Under the pieces are notes generated by a model that did no database searches, was not told the origin of the DNA, and was given only the letters and a program-made list of their open reading frames with translations. A stretch of 64,000 nt of DNA, taken from the NCBI RefSeq assembly GCF_031877795.1, contig NC_133932.1, positions 72,343,937 to 72,407,936 of the forward strand. The letters run 5' to 3'. A program made the translations under genes and the position numbers. The stretch comes from Strix aluco. Lineage: Eukaryota > Chordata > Aves > Strigiformes > Strigidae. Numbering within the stretch: the stretch's first letter is position 1; every line of letters starts with the position of its first letter. Shown piece after piece: positions 12,981 to 24,400 of this stretch.

Positions 12981-15900
12981 ATGTTCACTTCTATGTGGGA
13001 GTCTAAACTCTGCAGGAAGACTCTGGAACAAGAAGCAGAATCCACATCCAATTTCCACCCAGAAAGGATTATCTGGATCAAATAGGACTGAAGTAGAGGG
13101 TAACCATCTAAGACATTGAAAGAACCCTTTCAGCAGCTACTTTGTCCCTCTGTCCCTTCTCAGTGTCCGAGCCCAAAGGCGAGCTGGGCCATGTGGCTCT
13201 TCCTAGCAAGATGCAGCACAGCTGCTTCTTCACAGTTGTCTGTGGCAAACATGTTCCCCAGCCCTGCCTTGGGCTGCTAACAAGGAACAGTTCCCCTGCT
13301 CAGCAGAGCCAGGGGCTGTCAGGGGAGAGTAGGTGGGCTTTTTTGTAGCAGGTCAGAAGTGAGTTCCAGTCACTCCATTAATTTCCAGTACTGAGGCTTT
13401 CAGAGAGCTGTGCTGGTACACTGCAAGTGTGCTGGTACAGTGCCTCCTCAGATGGTGAGGGGAGTGAACTGGGATGCAGGAATGGATGTTTGACACAGAA
13501 GAAAAATGGGAAAGGACAAAAGCAAAGTGGGGAAGGCATTTAATGAGGCCCCAGCAAACACTGAGCAGAAAGGTCTGTGCACTCCCACACAATGCCTTGC
13601 CTGCTCCAAATAGCTAGAGGTGGGTTTCAGTGTACTTAGGAATCTTTGAAGGATTTTAATCATCACAGATCATGGGAAGGGGAACTCAGCATGTCCTTGT
13701 GTAGTATTTAAAATGTGGGAAGTTTTTGTCTTGCAGAATGCTGCATGCGGAGCGTACTGGTTGAGTGGTCTCTGGTTGCACCTACATTTCCGCTGTGCAC
13801 ATCAGCTCTAGTGCCCTCTTGAGAACCTTCTCCCTGAGACTACTTTGTACTGTAAATGGGAATGGCATCATGCCAAGGAGTGCGTTTGGGCTGGCACAGG
13901 GGACTACACACTGCTTTTTCTAAATAGTACTCTGCTATGCTTTAGAGCGCATGGACTATGGGAACATATGGGTCTCTCTGCACAATTTGGATGTTAGGAA
14001 AACAAGTCTTTGTAAGGAAAGAAATAGTATTGCATTGGCAAAGCGACAGACCGAGCACAGGTCCCAGAACAGAACTACTGAGTTAGGGAGCTACTGAATG
14101 AACTGCAACTACGGTGAAACAGGGAGGAAAAAAAAGAAATATGCAGAATCTCATCAAATACTGTCTCAATAAATAAAAACAATGGGTGTCAGTTGGGGTG
14201 CACATAAAAGCCAAATCCAAAGAGAAATGAACTGCAATTAACTGAGGAAAATGAAGATAGAAATATGCTTTCCATTTTAATGCCCAAAACGAGAGCAAGT
14301 GTGAACACCTATTTCCCACGGCCGTCAGGAATCGGTAAGGGCTCTCCATCCCAGGCGCTGAAGTCGATCTGCCTAGTGCCATGCGGGAGGAGAGACCCTG
14401 CACACTTGGTGATCTGCCAGGGGCTTGGGGCTGGGCAGGAATAGCAAACACAGCGCAGCGCCTCAGTCCCCAGGTGCAAGCTGTAGAGATCGGCTCATAC
14501 CAGCTCAGGACAGCTGGCTGAGGATGTCTCTCTCACTTTCATAACCCTTACACAACTTGTATGAAAGGCTGAATCCTCTTTTCTTGCTGCTGTGATTAAA
14601 AGAGCAAAGACAGAAGAAAGCTCCTTGGGGATCTTGTGGGCTACTGACTGCTCTACCCATCTTCTGACAGGTGGCTGTAGTAAAGCATCAGAGAAATATT
14701 TTTGCTTGTTCAGCCAGCTCAACTGGCTGTATATACACATCTGCCAGAGTTCAACCACGTATCTCTTTGCTATGCTAAGTGAGGACCACGCATTGCCTCA
14801 CAGTCTGAAGCCTTTATTGTTATGTGAGCAGGTTAGGTCAGCCCCTATTGTAATGAATTTATGTGCATTTTTCCCCACGTTTCACTCTTTGAATATTTAG
14901 TATTGCACATGTGGAAAGTATCCAAATGGTCACCTCAGTCCTGTGTTTATTTGCAGGAGTGAATACTGGCAGATTGTTTGCCCTCCAGTCTTTCATGATA
15001 CACCTCTGGTGGGTCCTAGAGCAACAAGAGGCTCTACAGATAGTCCCAGTCTCGACCCCAAGGCAGTCCTTGACCTCCAGTTCCTCCAGCCCTCCATCCA
15101 TCCCTCATGTGTATCTGAAGCCCTGTTCTTCTGCACATCTTCTAATACTCTGTGAAAACAAGAGGGAGATAAGTATCAGCCTGCAACAGCTAATGATGGA
15201 GCCTTCATAGGGTTTCACTATCATGTCAGCTATTGCTGCAAATTAAAATAAACACATTTCTAGCTAAATAAGTCTGACGCCCAGACAGTTGGTGCTCCTC
15301 TTGCTCCTGTGACTGGATTAGGGCAGCTGGTGGAACCAAAGGAGATGGCCCGAATGAAAGCCCACTTGTGCAGCTTTCACACGTGTTACTTGGTCTGTGT
15401 AACTATTGCTGAACCTGTAAAGAGGCTTTAATCAATGCAGAGGTAATGGAGACAAAACCCACCTTCTAAAACCTCAATATAAAGGTAGAACCTGTGAATG
15501 TATTTCTGCTACCTGATGTATACATTTGTTGGAGAGAAAGTTGGATGTGAATTGAAGACTTGAAAGAAATTAAATTACTTGAGAGGGTACTGTAATTGAA
15601 AAGAAGAGAAACGTGTGTGCTTGAAACAAATTTATTTACTACCATGGGAGAACTGTAATTGAAAAGAAGAGAAACTTGTAGAGCGGAGCATTTGGAATTG
15701 ACTTGAGAGGGAGAGAAAGTATGGGGCTCCTGCACTCTGAAATGAATTTCTTGCTTGATTTGTAGTACCAAACTTTGGAAATATCTATATCAATTAACTT
15801 GAAAGTGTAATGTTTTGCCCTAGGGATCCAGGCATTGCCATGTAGGGATAGAAAAATAAGATGCTTTAAGCTTGTTCCTCATCTCTTACACAAAGTGGAA

Positions 15901-17052
15901 CAAGGCATTGACTAAGATATAACCGATGGCAGTGCTAGGTCTAAATTTCAGGTGCAATGTCAAAAAGGTTTTCTTCTCTGCATGTGAAAGCCCAGTTGTG
16001 TGCCTAAAATCTGCCTGGGGGTAAAACTGAATATGCATCATCCTGAAACGGCTCATGAAAACAGAACTAACTCAGAAAGCCCTATTGCATGAGCAAAACA
16101 ACACTGTTCGCCAGCATCTGGCTAGTACCTGATGGAGGAGCTGGTTTGTCCTTACACCAGAAAAAGATAAAAAGAAGGGTGTTGCTGAGCACCATAAAGA
16201 CTTCTCTGTAGTTGGGAATGTCTCTCACACCCTTCCCAATATACAGTCCAAATAGTGACTGCCCTGCACCAGAAGGTGTGCTGCAGCTAGCCCCATGGAC
16301 CTTTATGAAATGTCACCATGGGACTTCAAAATGACCAACAGCTCTTCCACTGTAGTTGCCACTTGTGGCCTCTTTTGGGATTTCACTCAGTACCAGAACA
16401 TGGTTCCAGGCTGAAAACAGGTGAAAAATGGCCTTGCCAGATCTGTGCTTGCTGTGCTACAGATCGAGTAGCTTGGGTCACTCTAGAAAACATCTGTGCT
16501 ATGTCTTCTCAGCTGCAAACCCTACAACCAGCCTAGGAGTACAGGTCTGAGCTTGTTTTTTTTCTGCCTCACACATCACCAAGTTCATTCAGGACCATGC
16601 AGGGCACTGAAGACTTTCATTGACACCTCTGCAGCCACAGGGCAGGTGTGACTAATTGGCCATGTAATAGGAACTTGCGAAAGGAACCAGCTGAGGATGC
16701 ACAAGATGGAGTGGATGTCTTAAAACTTTTTTCTCTTCCTTGCAATAGCTCTGTAAGGTAGCCATGAGTAAAATGCAGTTACAGTTTCATTTTTTCATAA
16801 GGTTCAGGTCACTCTCAGGCTTCAGGGATTCTTCTCATGGAAATGTGCTCTAGAATTCCATTTTTCATTAAACTTACTTTTTTTTTTACTGTCTACATTT
16901 ATTTCTTTGTAATAACACAGAAAAAAATAAACAGATGCACTCATTCTGACTCAAGGACAGTCTTATCCAATACCCTATTTCCCCCACTACAGCCTTCTGA
17001 CCTCTGACAATTTCTACTTAAAGGAATTAGGATCAAAGGATCAGGGGATGGG
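12981..17052. other. Intergenic DNA between LTR and CR1 cluster
   Basis: No gene is supported. Open frames up to 122 codons are unlike any family I recognise. A decayed local duplication with two exact 24-bp copies lies at 15589-15675. The rest is unique sequence. Confidence 0.55.
15589..15675. repeat. 24-bp exact direct repeat, period 63
   Basis: The word ACTGTAATTGAAAAGAAGAG followed by AAAC occurs exactly at 15589-15612 and again at 15652-15675. Shorter echoes (CTTGAGAGGG) appear at about 15579-15587 and 15702-15711, which points to a partly decayed tandem duplication of a roughly 63-bp unit. Confidence 0.8.
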
Positions 17053-17690
17053 ATCACTGGAAAATTCAGGTTGGAAGGGACCTCAGGAGGTTCCTTGTGC
17101 ACCCCTGCTCCAAGCGGGGCCAGCTGTGAGGTTAGACACAAGTTGCTCAGGTATTTGCCCACCTGGTCTTGAAACCCCCAAAGATGGAGCCTGCCCAACC
17201 TCCCTGGGCAGCCTGTCCCTCTGCCTGCCCCCTGGCCTGCCTGTCCTCACCAGGAGAGGTATCAGTACCCAGCCTCAACCCCTCTCGTTTCAGCTCACGC
17301 CTGCCGTACCTCGTTGTCCTGCCACACAGGGCTGAGAAGGGCCCAGCTGTCCCCTCTCCATCCCCTCCCTGTAGGCACCGGGGTGGCTGTGAGCTGCCCC
17401 TGAAGCCGCCTCTGCCCCAGGCTGGACAAGCCCCGATGCCCCAGCCTGTGCTCATGGGGACACCCTCCAGCCCTGAGTGTCACTCCAGGTTATCAGCGTC
17501 TTTCTGCATTGAGAGGCACCAAACTGGTGACAGTATCCAGATGTGGTCTAACGAGTGCTGGGCAGAGGGGACAACCCCTGCCCCAACCTCCTCGTTTTGC
17601 TCCTGCCAATGCAGCCCCCGATGCTGCTGGCTGTCTCTGCTGCCAGGGCTTGCTGCTGGCTCCTGCCCAGCTTGCTGCCCCAACCAAAGT
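17053..17690 (-). mobile_element. CR1 LINE 3' fragment, antisense
   Basis: The segment reads as the reverse complement of the avian CR1 3' end: 'ggttggaagggacctcagga', then 'gcggggccagctgtgaggtt', 'cttgaaaNNcccaaagatgg', 'cctccctgggcagcctgt', and further in 'agatgtggtctaacgagtgc', the antisense of the CR1 block usually ending 'ggtctcacgagcgc'. It is diverged and without an intact frame. It is truncated at both ends relative to a full CR1, and its GC-rich composition contrasts with its flanks. Confidence 0.88.
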
Positions 17691-17744
17691 GTGTAGTTTT
17701 CCATAGCCCTTGACTGCCTCCCCTCCATTAGTTTATTTAATTAT

Positions 17745-18850
17745 TTTTTAAGCTGTTTATAATTTTGACTTCTAGAACATCTTTTGCCAGCGAGCTCCAC
17801 AAATTCAATACACACCATGTGAAAAAGTACTCCTTTTTGTTTGCTGGCTCTGACTGTTTCATCTGGTGACCCTTGGTTCTGTGAGTGAATAAATTTACTT
17901 ATGCAGCACACAATTTTATAGAGCTGTATCATATTTCTCCTCAATCACCTGTTTTCCAAGTAGAGGAATCATATCCTGTTCAGTACTTTTTATGAAGCGG
18001 ATCTATGCATCAAATTTTAGTTATTCTCTGTACCTCTTTTTCATTTTGACTATAACATTTTGAGATGAGATGACAGTATATGAAAAGAGGATGCACCATA
18101 AATTTATAGTGTAATGATGCACCCCATTTTGTGCTCCCTTCTTTCCCTAGTAATTACCAAGAGTCTCTTTACTACTTAACACTGAACTGATGTTCTCAAA
18201 GCAATACCAGATCTTTCTTATGTGGTTAGAGGAAACGGAGAGCCCATCTTTACATATGTGTATGTAGCTAAGATTGTTTTCCCTGCATGAATTACCACGA
18301 ATGTAATAATGCCAACTTTCATCTCTGACTTTATTTCTAGTTAATCGGTACCATGAAATCCTTCAGCAACTCTCTGCAGCTGATTTTAGTTCGGATAACT
18401 CTTGATAATTTTGTATGACCAACAAACCCTCTCACCTCACGATGGATGCTTTTCTTCCTACATCACTTATAAGTATTTTGAATAATGTAGCTCACAACAT
18501 ACATTTCTCTCAGACTTCACCCATATTCTCTTTCCAGCTGCTTATTTATACCTATTTTACTCCTTAATCTGAAGCTGCTCTTAAAACTTCCCTCTATCCT
18601 CATTTCTTCAAAGATCTTGAATAAAGGGCCTTATCAATAAGCTTTGAAAGAATTGGCTTGATTAAATACACCTGATGAAACAGGATTACTCCCCCTACAA
18701 AATCCACATTGATTCTTTCCTGCATGTCCTGTTCATCCATGTGTCTCCTGCTTCTGTCTCTCAGTAGCCTGACAATCAGTCTTCCAGAAAGTCAACTCAC
18801 CTCTGTGATCTCCTGACTGGTTATTTTAAAAGGAGGCACCACATCAGCCT
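17745..18850 (-). mobile_element. Older amniote CR1/L3-like LINE fragment, antisense
   Basis: The sequence resembles the reverse complement of the old amniote CR1 3' half. It has an 'agctccacaaattcaatac' block, 'tggtgacccttggttctgtg', 'tttccaagtagaggaatcat', 'cattttgagatgagatgaca' and a 'gaggatgcaccataaattta' block (compare 'gggcgcaccatggattta'). It continues to a 'gtagcctgacaatcagtctt' region near 18765 corresponding to the CR1 'gaggctgacaggtctg' block. It is much more diverged than its neighbours and carries no usable frame. Its far end is uncertain and may run to about 19260, where a younger CR1 begins in the opposite direction. Confidence 0.7.
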
Positions 18851-19271
18851 ACTCCATCCCTGCCCAAGGAGGTCTCACCTCACCAGCAGGTGACATGCTG
18901 CAGGGATCTGGCACCTCCATCTCTGAAATCCTCCACTTTCCCTGCCAGAGCCCCAGCTATAACTTTAGTCTAGATTTTCTTCTACTGGCACATTAATCTG
19001 AGACAAATCCATAGGCAAAGAAAGGGTTTGAACTCCCCTAAGGGCCTTTGTATTTTTTTTTTCCCGAAAGAGGAAAGTTTTTTAGGCCTGACATTCTGTG
19101 GTTTTCCATTTAGTCTGTCAGAGCTTATCCTGTTTTGGATCACCCTCATTGGGAGATGTCTTCCATTTTCTGAAGGAATTTATTTATTTACTTAACTTCT
19201 AGTAGCTCTCTTTACTGTTTAAAAACATGGAAGTGTAGCTTTTTGGGATTCCTTTTAGAGTCCTTTAAAAT

Positions 19272-20101
19272 ACATCCAGAGGGATCTTGACAAACTTAAG
19301 AGGTGGGCCTGTGCAAACCTCATGAACTTCAACAAGGCCAAGTGCAAAGTCCTGCACATGGGTCAGGGCAATCCCATGCACGGATACAGGCTGGGTGATG
19401 GGTGGATTGAGAGCAGCCCTGAGGAGAAGGACTTGGGGGTGCTGGTTGAGAAACTCAGCATGACCTGGCAATGTGCGCTAGCAGCCCAGAAAGACAGATG
19501 TATCCTGTGCTGCATCAAGACAAGCGTGGTCAGCAGGTCAAGGGAGGTGATTCTCCCCCTCTACTCTGTTCTCATGAGACTCCACCTGGAGCACTGCATC
19601 CAGCTCTGGGGCCCCAACATAAGAAGGACATGGACTTGTTGGAGTGAGTTCAGAGGAGGGCCACAAAGATGATCAGGGGGCTGAAGCATCTCCCTTATGA
19701 GGACAGGCTGAGAGAGTTGGGATTGTTCAGCCTGGAGAAGAGAAGACTCTGGGGAGACCTTATAGCAGCCTTCCATGACTTAAAGAGGGCCCACAGGAAA
19801 GATGGGGAGGGACTCTTTATCAGGGAGTGTAGTGATAGGACGAGGGGTAACGGTTTTAAACTGAAAGAGGGCAGATTTAGGTTAGATATGAGGAAGAAAT
19901 TCTTTACTGTGAGGGTGGTGAGACACTGGCACAGGTTGCCCAGAGAAGCTGTGGCTGCCGCCTCTCTGGAAGTGTTCAAGGCCAGGTTGGACGGGGCTTT
20001 GAGCAACCTGATCTAGTGGAAGGTGTCCCTGCCCATGGCAGAAGGGGATGGAACTAGATGACCTTTATGGTGTCCTCCAACGAAAACCATTCTATGATTC
20101 C
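19272..20101 (+). mobile_element. CR1 LINE, 5'-truncated, sense, with reverse-transcriptase C-terminus and 3' tail
   Basis: This is the clearest CR1 copy in the window. It encodes the ORF2 C-terminal region in two pieces. One piece (19322 on) contains [12 protein letters not shown] and [12 protein letters not shown]. The other (19669-20016) contains [42 protein letters not shown] and [11 protein letters not shown]-like text. The frame is broken by a shift between the pieces and, in the downstream frame, by a TGA at 19645-19647. The element ends in the CR1 3' tail with CCATTCTATGATTCC at about 20087-20101. It is 5'-truncated, as most bird CR1 copies are, and has no target duplication that I can see. 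It cannot move by itself. Confidence 0.95.
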
Positions 20102-21455
20102 TCCTTTCATCCTCTGATGCACTGCTCATAAGGTATCTCAGTCTCGTTGGGTACTTTTGGCTGTACCTTTTAACAAGCTTTCTCACTTTTACATTATTGT
20201 AAAGGACTTTTTTTTAACCTTTTCATTCCTGTAAGGATGTTTAAATTGAATATGATCCAGGCATAGTGTACCACTCAAGATTAGATTGAGAATTGCATCT
20301 TCTGATTTTTCTGGTGACTTGCTGTGGCTAGCCGTGCATGCGCTTATGTTTTCTAAGAATTCAGTCTCTGCACCGTGCTCTATCATGATGGTTTCTTGTC
20401 TGCATGGGGAACACTGAAATATATTGTGTTTTCTATCCTTCCAGCCTTCTGATCTCCCTTAGCTTTTCCAAGTCCCTATCCACCTTGGCCAGACAGCTGC
20501 TGGCAAAGCTCCAATACTGTCACTCGTGCAGCTTAGATATGGCACTGTTATCTGTAGGATTCCTTGCTGCCAGCTGAGACACCTCCACCCAGCTTCACCC
20601 TAGGATATTGACTGACACTTCCAGCACTGTTCCCTAGCTGGAGCAAGTTCTTACTGAGTCATTCCTAAATACTTCACACTCTGAATGACCACTGACTGAG
20701 CCCCAACATGTGGCTCACATGCCTTTGTGAGCATTTTTGGAGTACTGCATTTGGGGTACTACAGCACCCACTGACAACATCCCCCCTCCTTCCCAGCATC
20801 TGAAGTGCCTGGTCACTCCAGCTCTACACCTTTCCTTTCCCCTTTAGTCCTTATTTCATAAAGCCCTGCTAAAACAAGACTCTAATTATTATTACTGTTC
20901 TTCACCCATTTTCTTTGCTGAATTTTGTCAACTTCTGTCTTTTTTATCTCCCCATTCCCCCTCCAGGATACAGAATTTTTAATACCTTCATCCCCTGAAG
21001 CCACATCACCATAAACTCTGCACTTTTCCCTGCCTCTCAGCTTTCCCCTGTCCTTTTGATTAAATTGCCCCTGGTCTGCTTCCACTGTGGGGAACAATTT
21101 TCTTTTCCAGGCTGCCTGCATAGCTAAAATTGAAGTGAAAGCCACAACAGCTGCTTTGCCATTACATATCAGCAGTTACAACTCTGAATATTTCTATGGG
21201 ACACTTCTCTGGGGTGGAAGGTTTAATACTCATCAGACTAAAGGAAGTACTTTGGAAGTACTTTAAAGTTAGGAGTGATAGGCCTGAGTCTCCGCCCCTG
21301 ATGTACCTTCTAACAAACTGTACACATGGGCATCCTACAGCTCAGGACACTGCAACATCTGTTTCATGTGCATCCTTCAGGTGGAAAAACTGCACCATTA
21401 AGCTAGCAGCTGGGAATGGTACAGTGAATGGGATGGGGTCTAATTTATTTTAGCA

Positions 21456-21492
21456 CTTCTTTTTTTCTTCTTTTTTTCTTCTTTTTTTTAAA
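21456..21492. repeat. Pyrimidine tract (CTTCTTTTTTT)n
   Basis: Three near-identical tandem units of CTTCTTTTTTT lie here, with purine-free sequence on the plus strand for more than 30 bases. Confidence 0.75.
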
Positions 21493-24400
21493 TTTGATGT
21501 TGGAATAGTTAATAAAGTAACAAGTGGTCTATCACAAACTGCCCTGCAACATCTGTGGAGAATATGGGTTTCTACATACTTGGAAACAAGAGGTGCTGCT
21601 TCCCACTTCCAACAAAAGTGGTTGGTTTCCCACAGGAGTGCTGCCAGTCAGCTGCTGCTCTAAAATGCACTTTGTGTGACCACACTGCTCGTAGCAGTCT
21701 TGCCTTGAGTTTCCTTACTGATATGATGGTTTGACTGCACTGCAACATGGACAAAACCTCCTTCATTGAAACATTAGTACGCCTCAAAATCTCTCTCATG
21801 GATAATGGGTGCGACCTAGGAGAATAACCTAAGAGCAGCACTGTCCACTGGCCTGCACTGACCTTCAGAAGATGGCTAGTCTGCATCAGAAGATGCCCAC
21901 AACATAAACCTCCATCAGTTACTAGGAAACTACATGGAACCAGCCTTTCTCAAATAATGAAGGCTCTAAACAAACATTTAGTACAAGGTTGCTTTCACCA
22001 GGATGGATGAGAAGTGGCATTACATCAATGCAACCCTGGTAAAAAGAGAGCTGGTAGTTTCCCTTTAGGCTTTGTGCATTAAAAACCTTACACAGGAAAA
22101 AACCTCCTTTAAGAAATCTCTACTTCAGTAAGCTACAGGGTGTGCTGTCATATGCCTTAGAGGGAAAGCAAGGGTGCCTGCTCACTGGGTCTGCAAGGAA
22201 AAACAGTCTCATCCTCCGAGAGGGAGAAGGACAGTTCATACTGCTTTGTGGAGACTCCAGGCTGCCCAGTTCTGTACTGGAAAGCACCGTGGAGAGTCTC
22301 ACCGCATGAATCTTCGCAGGCGATTGAAGAGTACAGCTTCGTTAGGGAAGAGAGAGGGTAGCCTCTGCCTGGAACATACCCAGCATTTCTCCATAACCTA
22401 CCTGAAATGGAAATGGATCTGATGTAAATGTGTCACTTGTGTGCCTTTTACTGTAAGACTTGAGAAACGTTTTTATATATGAAGAGACATATCATCTTAA
22501 GATGGAGAAGTTGTGGGTTTTAATTGAAAGCCATCCAGATAACTCACCTAGAAAAGTTCTGAAAGCCCGAAGCAGATGGCAGTTAGCTGCTCACTGGCAC
22601 AAGCTTGAACCGTGGGGTTATCACCCTGTGTGTCACCATCCTGCTCTTCATGAATGGAGCAGAGCAGGAGGACTGGGGAAGATAAAGGAGAGGGAAGGTT
22701 GGAAACACAGGGGCTGAGGCCATCCCCCCGGGCTGTGAGACGGACTTATTAGAGCCACAAGACCTCTCCACTGTTAGCCCTAATAACCCTAACCAGTGGT
22801 GGCCCTGACACCTTTCTGCTGTGAAACCCCAAAGGGGGCACCTGAGGGAGCACCAGCGCATCAGCTCCAAGGTGGCACTGCACACACTCTGAGGGCAGAT
22901 GTGCCGCAGAAGCTTGTGTTTGTGCACACACAAGATCAGTCAGCCTCCCATCCTTGCTCCAGAAGTGGCCTAAGAAAGGTATGTGAGACAGCTGAGACAG
23001 GGACCTGGGAGAGGACCCCTGAGGAACCTCTGCTGCAACTTCTCAGTGTCATCAGTCCAAGGACAGCCTGGTCCAAGATGGGGTTAAACATGAAGAAACA
23101 TATTACCCACTAACTGGATTCTCCTGCAAGCCTATCTCCCTCATATGTCCCCTGGGAAGTCAGAATAAAAGAAGGACCACTTGTTTCTTCATGCGGGACA
23201 CAGATACCAATGGTTCTGCTCCTCCAGCTTTTCACTTAGCACAGGGCATGGAGACCAGCTCTTCATTAAGCAGAAGTTCCAAATGTTTCCAGCCCAGAGA
23301 AAATATAGCATCCCCATCCTATACACATCACATACTCTTTGCTCCTGGATCTGACTGGCATGCAGCAGTGACCCAGCAAACACGGCTGTGGTCCATCGCT
23401 GGTCTCGCATGCCTGGTGTCAGAGGGAGCACTTGAAGCATGAGGGATTTCTTGAGCTACTCTCTACTTGGATGAAGCTACCAAGAGAATAAGGAAACTTC
23501 TGTTAGCCCTGTGCCTTTCACAGCACAGACAGACAGGCTCATCCTCTTCTTTCTTTCTTTCTCTTCTTTCTCTTCTTTTGCTTCTCCTGCAGCCTAATCT
23601 AAGGGCTGCAGAACTTGACTCTGAACTCAGTACTCAATATAAGACAGAGATCTGCAGCTCCTTCAATTTTTAGCACTTTAGCAGGAATGATTACTGTGCA
23701 AGAGGGACAAAAATCCCTTTAAATAAAAAATAGCTTTACTTTTTTTGTTTACTATCTTCAAATTACATTAGCATTGAATTTTAAAGGTCAGGGCTGGAGT
23801 ACTACAACTCACCACTTAGGACTTTGCTAGCCTATTATTACACCAATTTCAGAAGAAGAAATCTGAAAAAATTTCCAAGTGAGATCAAGACTGGGCTGGT
23901 GACAAAAAGCTGAAATGAAACAATGAGGCTCACTGTGATGGTGACTTTATTAGTTTTTCCACTTCCTCCTAAAGCATGCTTCTCCCACAAAACTTAAACA
24001 CCAATGCTCTGAGAGAGAATCCCCTGGCACTGGTCAGACATCCATGCTATCAGAGTCATGTGTGGCCCCTGCAGATACTGAGCGCATCATATGAACTGCA
24101 CAAATAGAAATGTGTCAAAAGTGGGGCATTTTGGAGTGTATAAGTGACAAATTTTCATGCAGCTCACAAAAAGGTTCCGATCGTCTCCTGGAAGACAAAT
24201 CAAAAAGTGCTGTCCCAGAGGGCACCTTCTGTATGTGTGATTTGTAAAATGTTAGGAAGCCAGCTGATGGTTGCAAATTCCTTGACTCTTGAGACAAGAG
24301 GTAAATAGATGAGAAAAAACTGGCAGATCAAGGACTTAAACAGCTCACATTTAAAAATTACTTCATTAGTATTCTCACATCATCAAAAAATGTAGTGTAG

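Noticed and set aside
12375-12985. Target duplication for the LTR at 12380-12980
   Set aside because: Flanks gacgt and atgtt do not match beyond an imperfect 4-base overlap, so no duplication is claimed.
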